Positions 1-7,453 of a DNA stretch of 15,005 bases are shown one piece after another. The notes below the pieces were generated by a model. That model was not told where the DNA came from and ran no database searches. It saw only the letters and a program-made list of their open reading frames with translations. The translations under genes and the position numbers were made by a program. Position 1 is the stretch's first letter. Each line of letters starts with the position of its first letter. Source of the DNA: Candidatus Caccousia avistercoris. GTDB lineage: Bacteria; Bacillota; Clostridia; Oscillospirales; Acutalibacteraceae. The stretch lies in the NCBI GenBank assembly GCA_018715025.1, contig DVMK01000261.1, positions 1-15,005 on the forward strand, given 5' to 3'.

Positions 1-678
1 CTTTGGATGAAGGAACAGCAGGAGGAGTCCGGACTCATTTCGTGGGTGGGGATCGACGGCTTTTTCTGGTTTCCAAGGGAGCTTTTCGGCATAGAGGGCC
101 ACCTGTACGCCTTCTATGACGAACCAGAGCTCATGCATCAAATGAATCAGGATTTGCTGGAATACAACCTTTCCCTCATCCATGACACCTGCAGCATCTA
201 CACGCCCGATTTCATCACCATTGCCGAGGATATGTCGTATAACCATGGGCCCATGATTTCAAAGGAACAGTTCGACGAATTCATCAGGCCCTATTATTTG
301 AAATTGATCCCGGCCATCAAAGAATACGGGGTGAAGGTCTTCGTGGATTCCGACGGGCAGGTGGGGCAGCTGATTGACTGGCTGATTGGCTGCGGCGTGG
401 ACGGAATTCTGCCCTTGGAACGTCAATCCGGCGTCGATATCGGCGAAATCCGGCGGGAACACCCGGACTTTTTGATGATGGGGGGCTACGACAAAACCAT
501 TATGCACCTTGGGGAAGAGGCCATGCGGAAAGAATTTGAACGGATCTTCCCGGTGATGAAGGCGGGGGGATACATCCCCTGCGTGGATCACCAGGTGCCC
601 CCCGACGTATCGCTGAAAAATTACCTTACCTACATTTCTCTTTTAAAGGAATACAGCAGAAAAGCTGCGACGGCCTGA
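1..678 (+). CDS. UroD-superfamily protein (URO-D/methyltransferase fold), 5' partial
   Basis: C-terminal part of a uroporphyrinogen-decarboxylase-fold protein. The frame is open to base 1 and family members usually have about 340-380 residues, so the true start lies to the left; the ATG at base 7 is probably internal. Counting from that Met, family signatures are the acidic motif IAEDMSY (72-78), GGYDK (159-163) and a C-terminal VDHQVPPD (193-200). In corrinoid methyltransferases of this fold (MtaA, MtbA, CmuA) a zinc-binding H-x-C-G follows the strand that here reads VFVDSDGQ (111-118), so both ligands are replaced by Asp. It is therefore unlikely to be a heme-pathway decarboxylase or a standard methylcobalamin:coenzyme M enzyme. 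Many such UroD-like proteins lie in carbohydrate loci of gut bacteria with unknown reaction. It is 72 bp upstream of a sugar kinase on the same strand, so probably the same operon. Fold is sure; function is not. Confidence 0.8.
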   Translation, partial: LWMKEQQEESGLISWVGIDGFFWFPRELFGIEGHLYAFYDEPELMHQMNQDLLEYNLSLIHDTCSIYTPDFITIAEDMSYNHGPMISKEQFDEFIRPYYLKLIPAIKEYGVKVFVDSDGQVGQLIDWLIGCGVDGILPLERQSGVDIGEIRREHPDFLMMGGYDKTIMHLGEEAMRKEFERIFPVMKAGGYIPCVDHQVPPDVSLKNYLTYISLLKEYSRKAATA

Positions 679-750
679 GAAGAAGCTTGGCTTGAGGGCG
701 GGCCGGTGGAGAGAACCGCATTTTTACAAAACGGGAGGGTATGAGCTTGT

Positions 751-2289
751 ATGATGAATAGGTTGTTAATGGGCATCGATGTTGGTTCGACAAATATCAA
801 GGCGGCCGTGTTTACCGAGCAGGGGACCGAAATTGCTTCCCATACCGTTCCCAATATTCCCCGGCAAATGGACCCGGAACACGAATCGTGGCTGTTTTGG
901 GATCCGGAGGAGCTGTGGGGGAAGGTCAAGCAATGCATGAGGGAATGCGTCAAAAACAGTTCTTCCGCAGGCCCTGTGGCCGCCGTGGCTGTTACGGGCA
1001 TGGGGATGGACGGCCTTCCTCTGGACCAGGAGGGGAACTGGCTGTACCCGTTTATTTCATGGAAATGCAGCCGCACGGCGTCTACCATGGAATATTGGAG
1101 CCAAAAACTTGGAACAGACAAGATTTTTCAAATTTCAGGCAAACAGCCCATGGCCATTGATACCCTGTACCGAATCCTTTGGTTCCGGGAGCATAAGCCG
1201 GAGCTTTACGGGCAAACCTGGAAATGGCTTCAAATCGAAGATTATATCAATTACAAGCTGAGCGGATGCGTCGTTACCGATTACTCCATGGCTTCCTGCA
1301 CCTCGCTGCTCGACCAGAGAACAAGGGCCTGGTCGAAAGAGCTGCTGGAAGCCGCCGGTGTGAAGGAAGAAATCCTGCCGGATATCCGGGCGAGCGGAAG
1401 CTGCATTGGCACTGTTTCTGAAGAAACGGCAAAAGAAACGGGCATTTCCCCCGGCGCCATGGTGGTGCTGGGGGGGCACGACTACTCCTGCGCCGCCGTG
1501 GCCGCAGGGGTGCTGGAGCCGGGGCAGATTTTTGACATTACAGGTTCTTGGGAAATGCTTTACGCCTGTGCCGGCATGGAAGACTTCACCGGGAAGGTTC
1601 AAGAGAACGGCTTCAAATTTGAAAGCCACGTTCTGCCGGGCCGGTATGCCATTTTTGCAGACGTGGTTTCCTCTTCGGTGCTGGAATGGTTCAAAAACCA
1701 GGTGGTCTGCCGTTCGGGCGGCGGCAGCGATGCGCTGTGGGATGATATGATACAAATGGCGCAGAGCGCCGATCCTGTGAAAAGCGGCGTCTTCTTCCTG
1801 CCCACCCTCATGGGGAAGGGCTGCCCTTCCATAGACCCCAAAGCCATGGGCGCGTTTGTGGGGCTTGACGGAAATACTTCCCTTGGAGCGCTGTGCCGCG
1901 CTGTGTTTGAAGGGCTTAACTACCAGTTCCGGGAGATGCTGGCCGCCTACGAGAAAATATCGGGGCGGAGCGTGGATCAAATCATTGTGTGCGGCGGCGC
2001 GGCAAAGAATACATTTTGGATGCAGAACAAGGCGGATATCAGCGGGAAAACGCTGATTGTCCCTGACAATGTGGAAACTACCCTTCAGGGGACGGCGCTG
2101 TTGGCCGGCGTCGGCTGCGGGTGTTACCCCGACGCAGGGGCGGCTTTTCAAAAGACAGCCCGCGGGGCGGCGGTCTATCACCCGCAAAAAACGGAGTATT
2201 ACGACCGGTATTATGAAAAGTATTACCTCAAACTGGGCGCTTTGCTGAAGGAATTTCATCACAGCATTTTCCAGGAATTCAAAGCATAA
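751..2289 (+). CDS. FGGY-family carbohydrate kinase, L-fuculokinase (FucK)-like
   Basis: ATP-dependent cytosolic ketose kinase of 512 residues, normal FGGY length. The N-terminal phosphate-binding motif is GIDVGSTNIKAAVF (8-21). The block DGLPLDQEGNWLYPFISWKC (87-106) closely resembles the same part of E. coli FucK, as does DTLYRILW (137-144). The catalytic Asp is D244 in GGHDY. The C-terminal adenine site is GGAAKN (415-420). FucK acts on L-fuculose and also on D-ribulose in D-arabinose breakdown, so either could be the substrate; a xylulokinase- or rhamnulokinase-like role cannot be excluded. The start at 751 is set by GGGAGGG at 733-739 and by an in-frame stop at 742-744; the next Met (754) is also possible. 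It lies between the UroD-like gene and the epimerase, with a 132-bp gap before the latter. No isomerase or aldolase partner is in the window. Confidence 0.88.
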   Translation: MMNRLLMGIDVGSTNIKAAVFTEQGTEIASHTVPNIPRQMDPEHESWLFWDPEELWGKVKQCMRECVKNSSSAGPVAAVAVTGMGMDGLPLDQEGNWLYPFISWKCSRTASTMEYWSQKLGTDKIFQISGKQPMAIDTLYRILWFREHKPELYGQTWKWLQIEDYINYKLSGCVVTDYSMASCTSLLDQRTRAWSKELLEAAGVKEEILPDIRASGSCIGTVSEETAKETGISPGAMVVLGGHDYSCAAVAAGVLEPGQIFDITGSWEMLYACAGMEDFTGKVQENGFKFESHVLPGRYAIFADVVSSSVLEWFKNQVVCRSGGGSDALWDDMIQMAQSADPVKSGVFFLPTLMGKGCPSIDPKAMGAFVGLDGNTSLGALCRAVFEGLNYQFREMLAAYEKISGRSVDQIIVCGGAAKNTFWMQNKADISGKTLIVPDNVETTLQGTALLAGVGCGCYPDAGAAFQKTARGAAVYHPQKTEYYDRYYEKYYLKLGALLKEFHHSIFQEFKA

Positions 2290-2421
2290 CACAAAAATAC
2301 AGCGCGCCTTCTTTTCTGCTTGGAAGGGGAGCTGCCTTCGGCGGGCCAAGGGAAAACGCCGGCCCGGGGGAGAGAACAGGCGCTGCCAAATGCATAAAAC
2401 AGGAAAAGGAGGCAGCGAGAG

Positions 2422-3246
2422 ATGAAAGAATACAGGCTGGGAATCTATGAAAAAGCGATGCCGGAAGGGCTGAGCTGGGAGGAAAAGCTGAGGGCAGGCC
2501 GGGAAGCAGGTTTCGACGCGCTGGAGATGAGCATTGACGAAACGGATGGACGGCTGGCGCGGCTGGAGTGGGACAGCGGGGAGCGAAGGCGTCTTATGAG
2601 GCTGAGCCGGGAGATGGAACTGCCGATCAATACCATGTGCCTGAGCGGCCACCGAAAGTACCCGCTGGGAAGCGCCGTGAAAGAGACGGAGGCCCGCGGA
2701 ATGGAAATTATGAGGAAAGCGCTGCAGCTGGCCTACGACATGGGAATCCGGATCATCCAATTGGCCGGGTATGATGTGTACTACGGGGAAGAGACAACGC
2801 CGGGCACCCGGGAGCGTTTTCTGCAGAACCTGTACAAGAGTGTGAAGATGGCTTCCTCCTGCGGGGTAATTCTGGCGCTGGAGACGATGGAAAACAGCTT
2901 TCTGAATACGGTGGAGAAAGCGATGTATTACGTGGAAACCATCCAGAGCCCCTATCTGCAGGTATACCCTGACGTAGGGAACATTACAAACGCAGTGGAA
3001 GACGTAGGGAAGGATCTGCGCAGAGGGAAGGGCCACATTGCGGCGGCGCACCTGAAGGAAACGGTTCCCGGGGTGTACCGGAACCTGAAGTTTGGGGAGG
3101 GCAGGGTGGACTTTGCGCTGGTTGGCCAGGTGCTGCGCTCCATGGACGTGTCTATGTTCACCGCCGAATTCTGGTATGACGGAAGCGCCGGCTGGAAAGA
3201 GACGCTGCGGGAGTCCGGCAGCTACCTGAGGAAATATCTTCCGTGA
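2422..3246 (+). CDS. ulaE: L-ribulose-5-phosphate 3-epimerase (UlaE/SgbU type)
   Basis: Cytosolic TIM-barrel epimerase interconverting L-xylulose-5-phosphate and L-ribulose-5-phosphate, a step of L-xylulose, L-lyxose and L-ascorbate (3-keto-L-gulonate) breakdown. The 274-residue protein matches E. coli UlaE/SgbU along its length: LGIYEKAMP (6-14), EMSIDETDGRLARL (35-48), MCLSGHRKYPLGS (72-84), IIQLAGYDVYY (111-121), VYPDVGN (181-187). The four metal ligands known in UlaE (Glu155, Asp185, His211, Glu251) fall here at E154 (ALETME), D184 (YPDVGN), H210 (AAHLKE) and E249 (AEFW), so all are kept. AAGGAGG at 2406-2412, nine bases before the ATG, fixes the start. The stop is 17 bp ahead of the lyxK start, indicating co-translation. 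The following 4-epimerase (UlaF/SgbE/AraD), which would make D-xylulose-5-phosphate, is absent from the window. Confidence 0.93.
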   Translation: MKEYRLGIYEKAMPEGLSWEEKLRAGREAGFDALEMSIDETDGRLARLEWDSGERRRLMRLSREMELPINTMCLSGHRKYPLGSAVKETEARGMEIMRKALQLAYDMGIRIIQLAGYDVYYGEETTPGTRERFLQNLYKSVKMASSCGVILALETMENSFLNTVEKAMYYVETIQSPYLQVYPDVGNITNAVEDVGKDLRRGKGHIAAAHLKETVPGVYRNLKFGEGRVDFALVGQVLRSMDVSMFTAEFWYDGSAGWKETLRESGSYLRKYLP

Positions 3247-3263
3247 GCAGGGGAGGGAGAGGT

Positions 3264-4775
3264 ATGGAGCAATACCTGGTGGGCGTTGACAATGGAGGAA
3301 CAATGGTCAAAGCCGCCGTGTTCGACGCCAGGGGCAGGATGCTGGGAAGGGCAGGGTACGCCTATGCCCTGGAGACGCCGCAGGCCGGTTTCGCAGAACG
3401 GGATATGGAGCAGCTGTGGCGGGACACGGCAGGGGTAATCCGCCGTGCGGTTCAGGAGTCCGGGGTGCTGCCGGGGCAGATTGCGGCCGTGGCCTGTACG
3501 GGCCATGGAAAAGGGATGTACCTCTGGGGGCGGGACCATAAGCCGGTGCGGCCCGGGATTGTGTCCACAGACACCCGCGCCCAGGAATATGTGGCAAAAT
3601 GGAATCAGGACGGGACGGCCGGGCGTGCGTATCCATATACGCTGCAGAAGCTGCTGGTTTCCCAGCCCTGCGCCCTGCTGGCATGGCTGAAGGACCGGGA
3701 GCCGGAGGCGTATGGGAGGATACAGTGGGTCTTTGAGATGAAGGATTATATCCGGTTCCGCATGACAGGTGAGGCAAGAGCGGAGTGGACGGACTATTCC
3801 GGCACCGGACTGATGGATCTTCGGACAGGAGACTTCAGCAGGGAGCTTCTGGAACTGTACGGCATACCGGAGATGCTGCCCTGCCTCCCCCGCCTGGCCG
3901 GGCCGTCGGAGGTCTGCGGCGTCATAACAGAGGAAGCTGCCGCTGTCACCGGGCTTGCCAGGGGAACCCCCGTGGCGGGAGGAATGTTTGACATTGACGC
4001 CTGCGCGCTGGCAAGCGGAGTCACCGACGGGCGGAATCTGTGCGTGATTGCCGGAACGTGGAGCATCAACGAATATGTGTCGAAGCAGCCTGTGGGGGAA
4101 CATAAAATCGCAATGAATTCTCTGTTCTGCCTGCCGGGGTATTATTTGGCAGAAGAAAGCAGCCCTACCTCTGCGGGAAATCTGGAATGGCTGGCGCAGA
4201 CTGTTTTAAGCTGCGACAGGGAAAAAGCGGAACAGGAAGGGAAAAGCATTTACAGCCTTTTGGACAGCATGGTGGAAGAAACCCCTCTGGCGGAGGACGC
4301 CCCCTTGTTCTTCCCTTACCTGTTCGGCGCGCCGGATGCGCCCCAGGCCAACGCTGTTTTTGCAGGCTTTACGGCGCGCCATGGGAAGGCGGATATGGTC
4401 CGCGCAGTTTTTGAAGGGATTGTGTTCGGTCACCGGGAACACATCGACAGGCTTCTGGCCTGCCGTTCCAGGCCGGAAGGCGTTCATCTTTCCGGCGGCG
4501 CGGCAAACTCCAGCGTATGGGTGCAGATGTTTGCCGATGTGCTGGGCCTGCCGGTGAAAACCATGGCTTTGAAGGAACCGGGCGCTTTGGGCTGCGCAAT
4601 GGCGGGGGCTGTCGCGGCGGGGATATACCCGGATTTTCCAAGCGCTGTTTCCGGTATGGCGCCGCAGGGGGAATATGTGCAGCCAAACAGCCGGAACACC
4701 GCCGTTTACCAAAGAAAATATGAGCGCTACCAGAAAACAAAGGCCGCCCTTCTGCCCCTGTGGCTGAACCTGTAA
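3264..4775 (+). CDS. lyxK: L-xylulokinase-type FGGY kinase (LyxK)
   Basis: Cytosolic kinase expected to convert L-xylulose to L-xylulose-5-phosphate, the substrate of the epimerase just upstream. From the ATG at 3264 it has 503 residues (E. coli LyxK about 498). Signatures are VGVDNGGTMVKAAVFD (6-21), AGFAERDMEQLW (41-52), the catalytic Asp D243 in GGMFDID, GTWSINEY (264-271), SSPTSAGNLEWL (299-310), FEGIVFGH (383-390), GGAANSSVWVQMFADV (411-426) and YQRKYERYQ (482-490). The SPTS.GNLEW and QKKYQRYQ-like segments are shared specifically with LyxK. An in-frame GTG at 3243 overlaps the epimerase stop, but GGGAGGGAG at 3251-3259 points to 3264. Pairing lyxK with a ulaE/sgbU gene mirrors the E. 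coli yia operon. Other FGGY substrates such as L-ribulose or D-xylulose are less likely but not excluded. Confidence 0.88.
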   Translation: MEQYLVGVDNGGTMVKAAVFDARGRMLGRAGYAYALETPQAGFAERDMEQLWRDTAGVIRRAVQESGVLPGQIAAVACTGHGKGMYLWGRDHKPVRPGIVSTDTRAQEYVAKWNQDGTAGRAYPYTLQKLLVSQPCALLAWLKDREPEAYGRIQWVFEMKDYIRFRMTGEARAEWTDYSGTGLMDLRTGDFSRELLELYGIPEMLPCLPRLAGPSEVCGVITEEAAAVTGLARGTPVAGGMFDIDACALASGVTDGRNLCVIAGTWSINEYVSKQPVGEHKIAMNSLFCLPGYYLAEESSPTSAGNLEWLAQTVLSCDREKAEQEGKSIYSLLDSMVEETPLAEDAPLFFPYLFGAPDAPQANAVFAGFTARHGKADMVRAVFEGIVFGHREHIDRLLACRSRPEGVHLSGGAANSSVWVQMFADVLGLPVKTMALKEPGALGCAMAGAVAAGIYPDFPSAVSGMAPQGEYVQPNSRNTAVYQRKYERYQKTKAALLPLWLNL

Positions 4776-4826
4776 GGCGGCGCCTTTGACCTGAAAGTGC
4801 AAAAGGCTGAAAGAAAGGAAGAGACG

Positions 4827-5807
4827 ATGTTGCAGAACTATAGCACAGCCATGGTGTCGGGGGGACGTTCCCGCCTTGTCAACGTGTCGTGGAACCTGGA
4901 CAAATACCCCGACATGCAGGAGTTTACCCCGCATGCGAAGCTGACCGTTCTGGAGCAGGACGGCCCGGCTGTTGTGGTAAACATCCATGCCACCGCTTAC
5001 TATGAATGGGAAGGAAGCGGAGAAAGCTCCCTCTATGCTGGGCGGGCCATGTGGATCAGGATTTTTTACAATGGGTCGCAGGAACCGGCGGTGGATATGC
5101 CGCTGATGGACTTTCTGGGCGATGTGGACTGCCGCTGCAAGCCCTATGCCACCCAATATTTTTCAAAGACGAGGGATTCCCACAATTTTTACCTTCTGCT
5201 CCCGTTTGAGCGCCATATCCGCATAGAAGTGGAAAACCGTTCAGAGCGCAGGCTGTTCGGCTACATGACTTTCCAGGTGGAAGAGCTGGCCGCGTGGGAC
5301 AAACAGCTTGGGTATTTGCATGTGCAGTACAGGGACCAGCAGGCCCAGCTCCCCGAGGATCTTCTGCGGCTTATGGACGCCCGGGGGGACGGTATGCTGG
5401 TGGCCCACTGGCTGCAGATAGAAACCGGGCATCCCCTCTGCCGCAATGGGGATTATATCTGCGAGGGAAACGACGAAATTTACATAGACGGGGAAGAAAA
5501 GCCCTCGTTTGAGTACCTGGGCACAGAGGACTTCTATGGGTTTTCCTGGGGCTTCCAGGGGGAGCAGAGTGACGGGCGGTGTGCCATCATACGGCAGGAC
5601 AAGGCGGAAGACGGAATCCACCTGTGCATGCTGAGAACCCGGCTCACGGACCGGATTCGGTTTTTCCAGTCCTGCTGCCTGCAGATTGATTACCGGGAAG
5701 AGTTTTTCAGTTCCCTGGCAGAAAACCCGCGCCACCGCAGCAGAAAGAAAGAACAGATCCCCATTTTCTTTAAAAGCGCATGTTATTACTACCTGCTGGA
5801 AAAATAA
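4827..5807 (+). CDS. DUF2961-family protein, putative glycoside hydrolase family 172
   Basis: Putative furanosidase of 326 residues. Family blocks in order: GRAMWIRIFYNGSQEPAVDM (72-91), PLMDFLGDV (92-100), NFYLLLPFERHIRIEVENRS (120-139), the linker LVAHWLQIETGH (191-202), EGNDEIYIDG (213-222) and GTEDFYGFSWGFQ (232-244). Characterised GH172 enzymes act on alpha-D-fructofuranosides or alpha-D-arabinofuranosides. Their reported nucleophile and acid/base glutamates, as I recall them, are 21 residues apart; E213 and E234 have that spacing in the conserved motifs. It is compact, and there is no signal peptide or membrane segment, so it should act in the cytosol on an imported small glycoside. The ATG at 4827 is chosen over the in-frame GTG at 4797 because AGGA at 4816-4819 precedes it by seven bases. 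It is the last gene of the operon, 51 bp after lyxK. Family is well supported; substrate is inference. Confidence 0.85.
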   Translation: MLQNYSTAMVSGGRSRLVNVSWNLDKYPDMQEFTPHAKLTVLEQDGPAVVVNIHATAYYEWEGSGESSLYAGRAMWIRIFYNGSQEPAVDMPLMDFLGDVDCRCKPYATQYFSKTRDSHNFYLLLPFERHIRIEVENRSERRLFGYMTFQVEELAAWDKQLGYLHVQYRDQQAQLPEDLLRLMDARGDGMLVAHWLQIETGHPLCRNGDYICEGNDEIYIDGEEKPSFEYLGTEDFYGFSWGFQGEQSDGRCAIIRQDKAEDGIHLCMLRTRLTDRIRFFQSCCLQIDYREEFFSSLAENPRHRSRKKEQIPIFFKSACYYYLLEK

Positions 5808-5885
5808 GCCTCGCTCCTGCCGCTCTTTCCTGCCAGCCGGGGAAAAACGGCCCGGTGCCTGGCCCTGTATTGTATTAGGATAGGG

Positions 5886-5921
5886 AAGGCAGCCTGTTCT
5901 GTGAAGAATAGGCTGCCTTTT
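5886..5921 (+). terminator. Rho-independent terminator of the sugar operon
   Basis: A 14-bp inverted repeat (5886-5899 with 5906-5919, one G-U wobble) encloses a six-base loop (TGTGAA) and ends in TTTT at 5918-5921. It lies 79 bp after the GH172 stop. The 313-bp gap 5808-6120 holds this hairpin, about 150 bp (5922-6073) in which I see no gene, and the next terminator. Confidence 0.85.
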
Positions 5922-6073
5922 GGTTGTCCTGAAGATGCCGCCGTTTCCGAGTCGTTCGGATGGATTGTTGTTCGGGATACATCTTATTTCTTTATCGCGA
6001 CCGCATGTGTGTCGCAGCTTTGCTGTGGCTCTCTTTTCTTCAAATACTGCACAATACTCCTCCCAAGCCATAC

Positions 6074-6105
6074 AAAAACCGCCGGCAGCAGACCGGCGGT
6101 TTTTT
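6074..6105 (-). terminator. Bidirectional terminator between convergent genes
   Basis: A perfect 12-bp inverted repeat, AAAAACCGCCGG at 6074-6085 and CCGGCGGTTTTT at 6093-6104, with a seven-base loop. T-runs occur on both strands, so it can stop the minus-strand gene that ends at 6121 and any read-through from the plus-strand sugar operon. Confidence 0.88.
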
Positions 6106-6120
6106 CGTGCCAAAGTGAAC

Positions 6121-7317
6121 TCAGCCCACCACCACGGTGCACTGGCGCACGCCCTCCATATTTGGTACCTTGGTGTAAATTTCACCGGAAGCCCCCGGCG
6201 CGCCGGTGGCAGTCACCTTATAGAAGTAATCCCGGCCCTGGTTCCCCGTGTAGGTCACGGTGAAGGCCGACGTGTTGTCTGTGTAGCAGACGGGGGGATT
6301 GCTGCCCTCCACCAGCGTCATGCGGAACTGGTAGGATTCCCCCTGGCGGATGGTAACCGGCAGGGTGGTGTCGGACTTTACCGTGCCATACAAAGATTCC
6401 TTAGCGGCCTGCACCACCTGGCTGCTGGGGGAACCGGAGGTCAAAAATACAATGCTGTTGGCCACGTTCCGCTCGCTCCCGTCGGAAGGGCTGTTCCGCA
6501 CTGTCAGCTTCGTCTCTCCCGGAAGGCGGGAAACCGCCGTGCTGCCGCCGCCGCCGTCCAGGTTCCCGGCCCACTGGGCGCCCTCCTTGATCATCAGGTC
6601 CGCCAGCTCGGAAAGGCTCAGCCCGCCGGAGCTGGACTGCCGGCCGTCCGCCACCAGGAAAAACACGGTGCCGTCTGCCCGCAGGCCTACAGCGGTGCGG
6701 GGCGCCCGGGTGGAAGAGGTGTCGGTGCACACGTTGCGTCCGCCCTCTGCCAGCACGCTGTGCAGGCCCAGAGCCTGGTCAAGCTGGGGCCAGGTCTGCT
6801 CATACACACTCTGGTCGCCGTACACCAGCTCGCCGTCCTTGGTAAAGCCGACAAAAAGCCAGTTACGCCCGGCTGCGTTGTAATTGTGCACCAGCTTGCC
6901 GTCCTGGTACACTACTCCCCAGGGCTCGCCGGTGCTCATGTTGTACATGTCGCCGTTTACGGCGGCCACCACGTCTTTCCCGTTCACGATGGCGCTGTTG
7001 GCCATGTCGCGCACGGTGTCAAGGCCGTAATCGGTGCCGTCCCCGGGCATGGTCACCCGCAGGGAAACCCGGTCGTCCTTTGGGTCCAGGGAATATTCAA
7101 AGCACTGGGTGGTGTTCCCGTTAATGGTGTAGCTGAACTGCCGCTGGGTCAGGCCCGGGGCCAGCTCTACGGAAGAAATTTCCTGGATGGACCAGGCGGT
7201 GAAGGCCGAAGCCGAAACAGGGGCCAGCGGGCTGCCGGCCGGCAAGGGGGCAGCGCACTGAACGGCGAGAAAGCCCGCCGCCAGCAGGACGGCCAGGCAT
7301 TTTTGTTTTCCATTCAT
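6121..7317 (-). CDS. Secreted phosphodiester glycosidase family protein (NAGPA/DUF2233 domain)
   Basis: Exported 398-residue protein with the domain of N-acetylglucosamine-1-phosphodiester alpha-N-acetylglucosaminidase, a fold that cleaves sugar-phosphodiester bonds. The N-terminus has Lys4/Lys6 and a hydrophobic stretch CLAVLLAAGFLAV (7-19), a Sec signal peptide; Cys21 after Gln is not a good lipobox. Domain motifs: AAVNGDMYN (118-126), RTAVGLRADG (207-216), DGRQ (224-227), NLDGGGGST (252-260) and RNSPSDGSERNVANSI (274-289). After about residue 310 there is a Thr/Tyr-rich, probably beta-sandwich tail of some 90 residues that I do not recognise. The start at 7317 is chosen because GGAGG (plus-strand 7327-7331) lies nine bases upstream; the Met at 7326 directly abuts it. 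Likely targets are wall teichoic-acid-type or other cell-surface sugar phosphates, which is inference. It is a single-gene unit, convergent with the sugar operon and divergent from hflX. Confidence 0.87.
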   Translation of the reverse strand: MNGKQKCLAVLLAAGFLAVQCAAPLPAGSPLAPVSASAFTAWSIQEISSVELAPGLTQRQFSYTINGNTTQCFEYSLDPKDDRVSLRVTMPGDGTDYGLDTVRDMANSAIVNGKDVVAAVNGDMYNMSTGEPWGVVYQDGKLVHNYNAAGRNWLFVGFTKDGELVYGDQSVYEQTWPQLDQALGLHSVLAEGGRNVCTDTSSTRAPRTAVGLRADGTVFFLVADGRQSSSGGLSLSELADLMIKEGAQWAGNLDGGGGSTAVSRLPGETKLTVRNSPSDGSERNVANSIVFLTSGSPSSQVVQAAKESLYGTVKSDTTLPVTIRQGESYQFRMTLVEGSNPPVCYTDNTSAFTVTYTGNQGRDYFYKVTATGAPGASGEIYTKVPNMEGVRQCTVVVG

Positions 7318-7453
7318 TTCTTTCATCCTCCATTCCATGGTATTCCAATTGTATTCTCCCAACGCCTGGGAAAAATATGTCTGCCCTTCTATTGTGCAGC
7401 AAAAAGAAGGAGATTTTTTGAACAAACTTTTAATTTTGCGGAGGTGGAAAAAA

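Noticed and set aside
741..761. A six-codon ORF (ATG at 741) overlapping the start of the FucK-like kinase
   Set aside because: The Shine-Dalgarno site is only one or two bases before this ATG, too near for initiation, and the peptide is trivial.
1135..3303. A 722-codon open frame on the minus strand across the kinase and epimerase genes
   Set aside because: It is antisense to two clearly conserved genes, has no family features, and is the kind of stop-poor shadow frame expected in GC-rich coding DNA.
5922..6063. A minus-strand open frame starting MAWEEYCAVFEEKR at 6063
   Set aside because: It has no ribosome site, runs through the strong 5886-5921 hairpin, and continues antisense into the GH172 gene.
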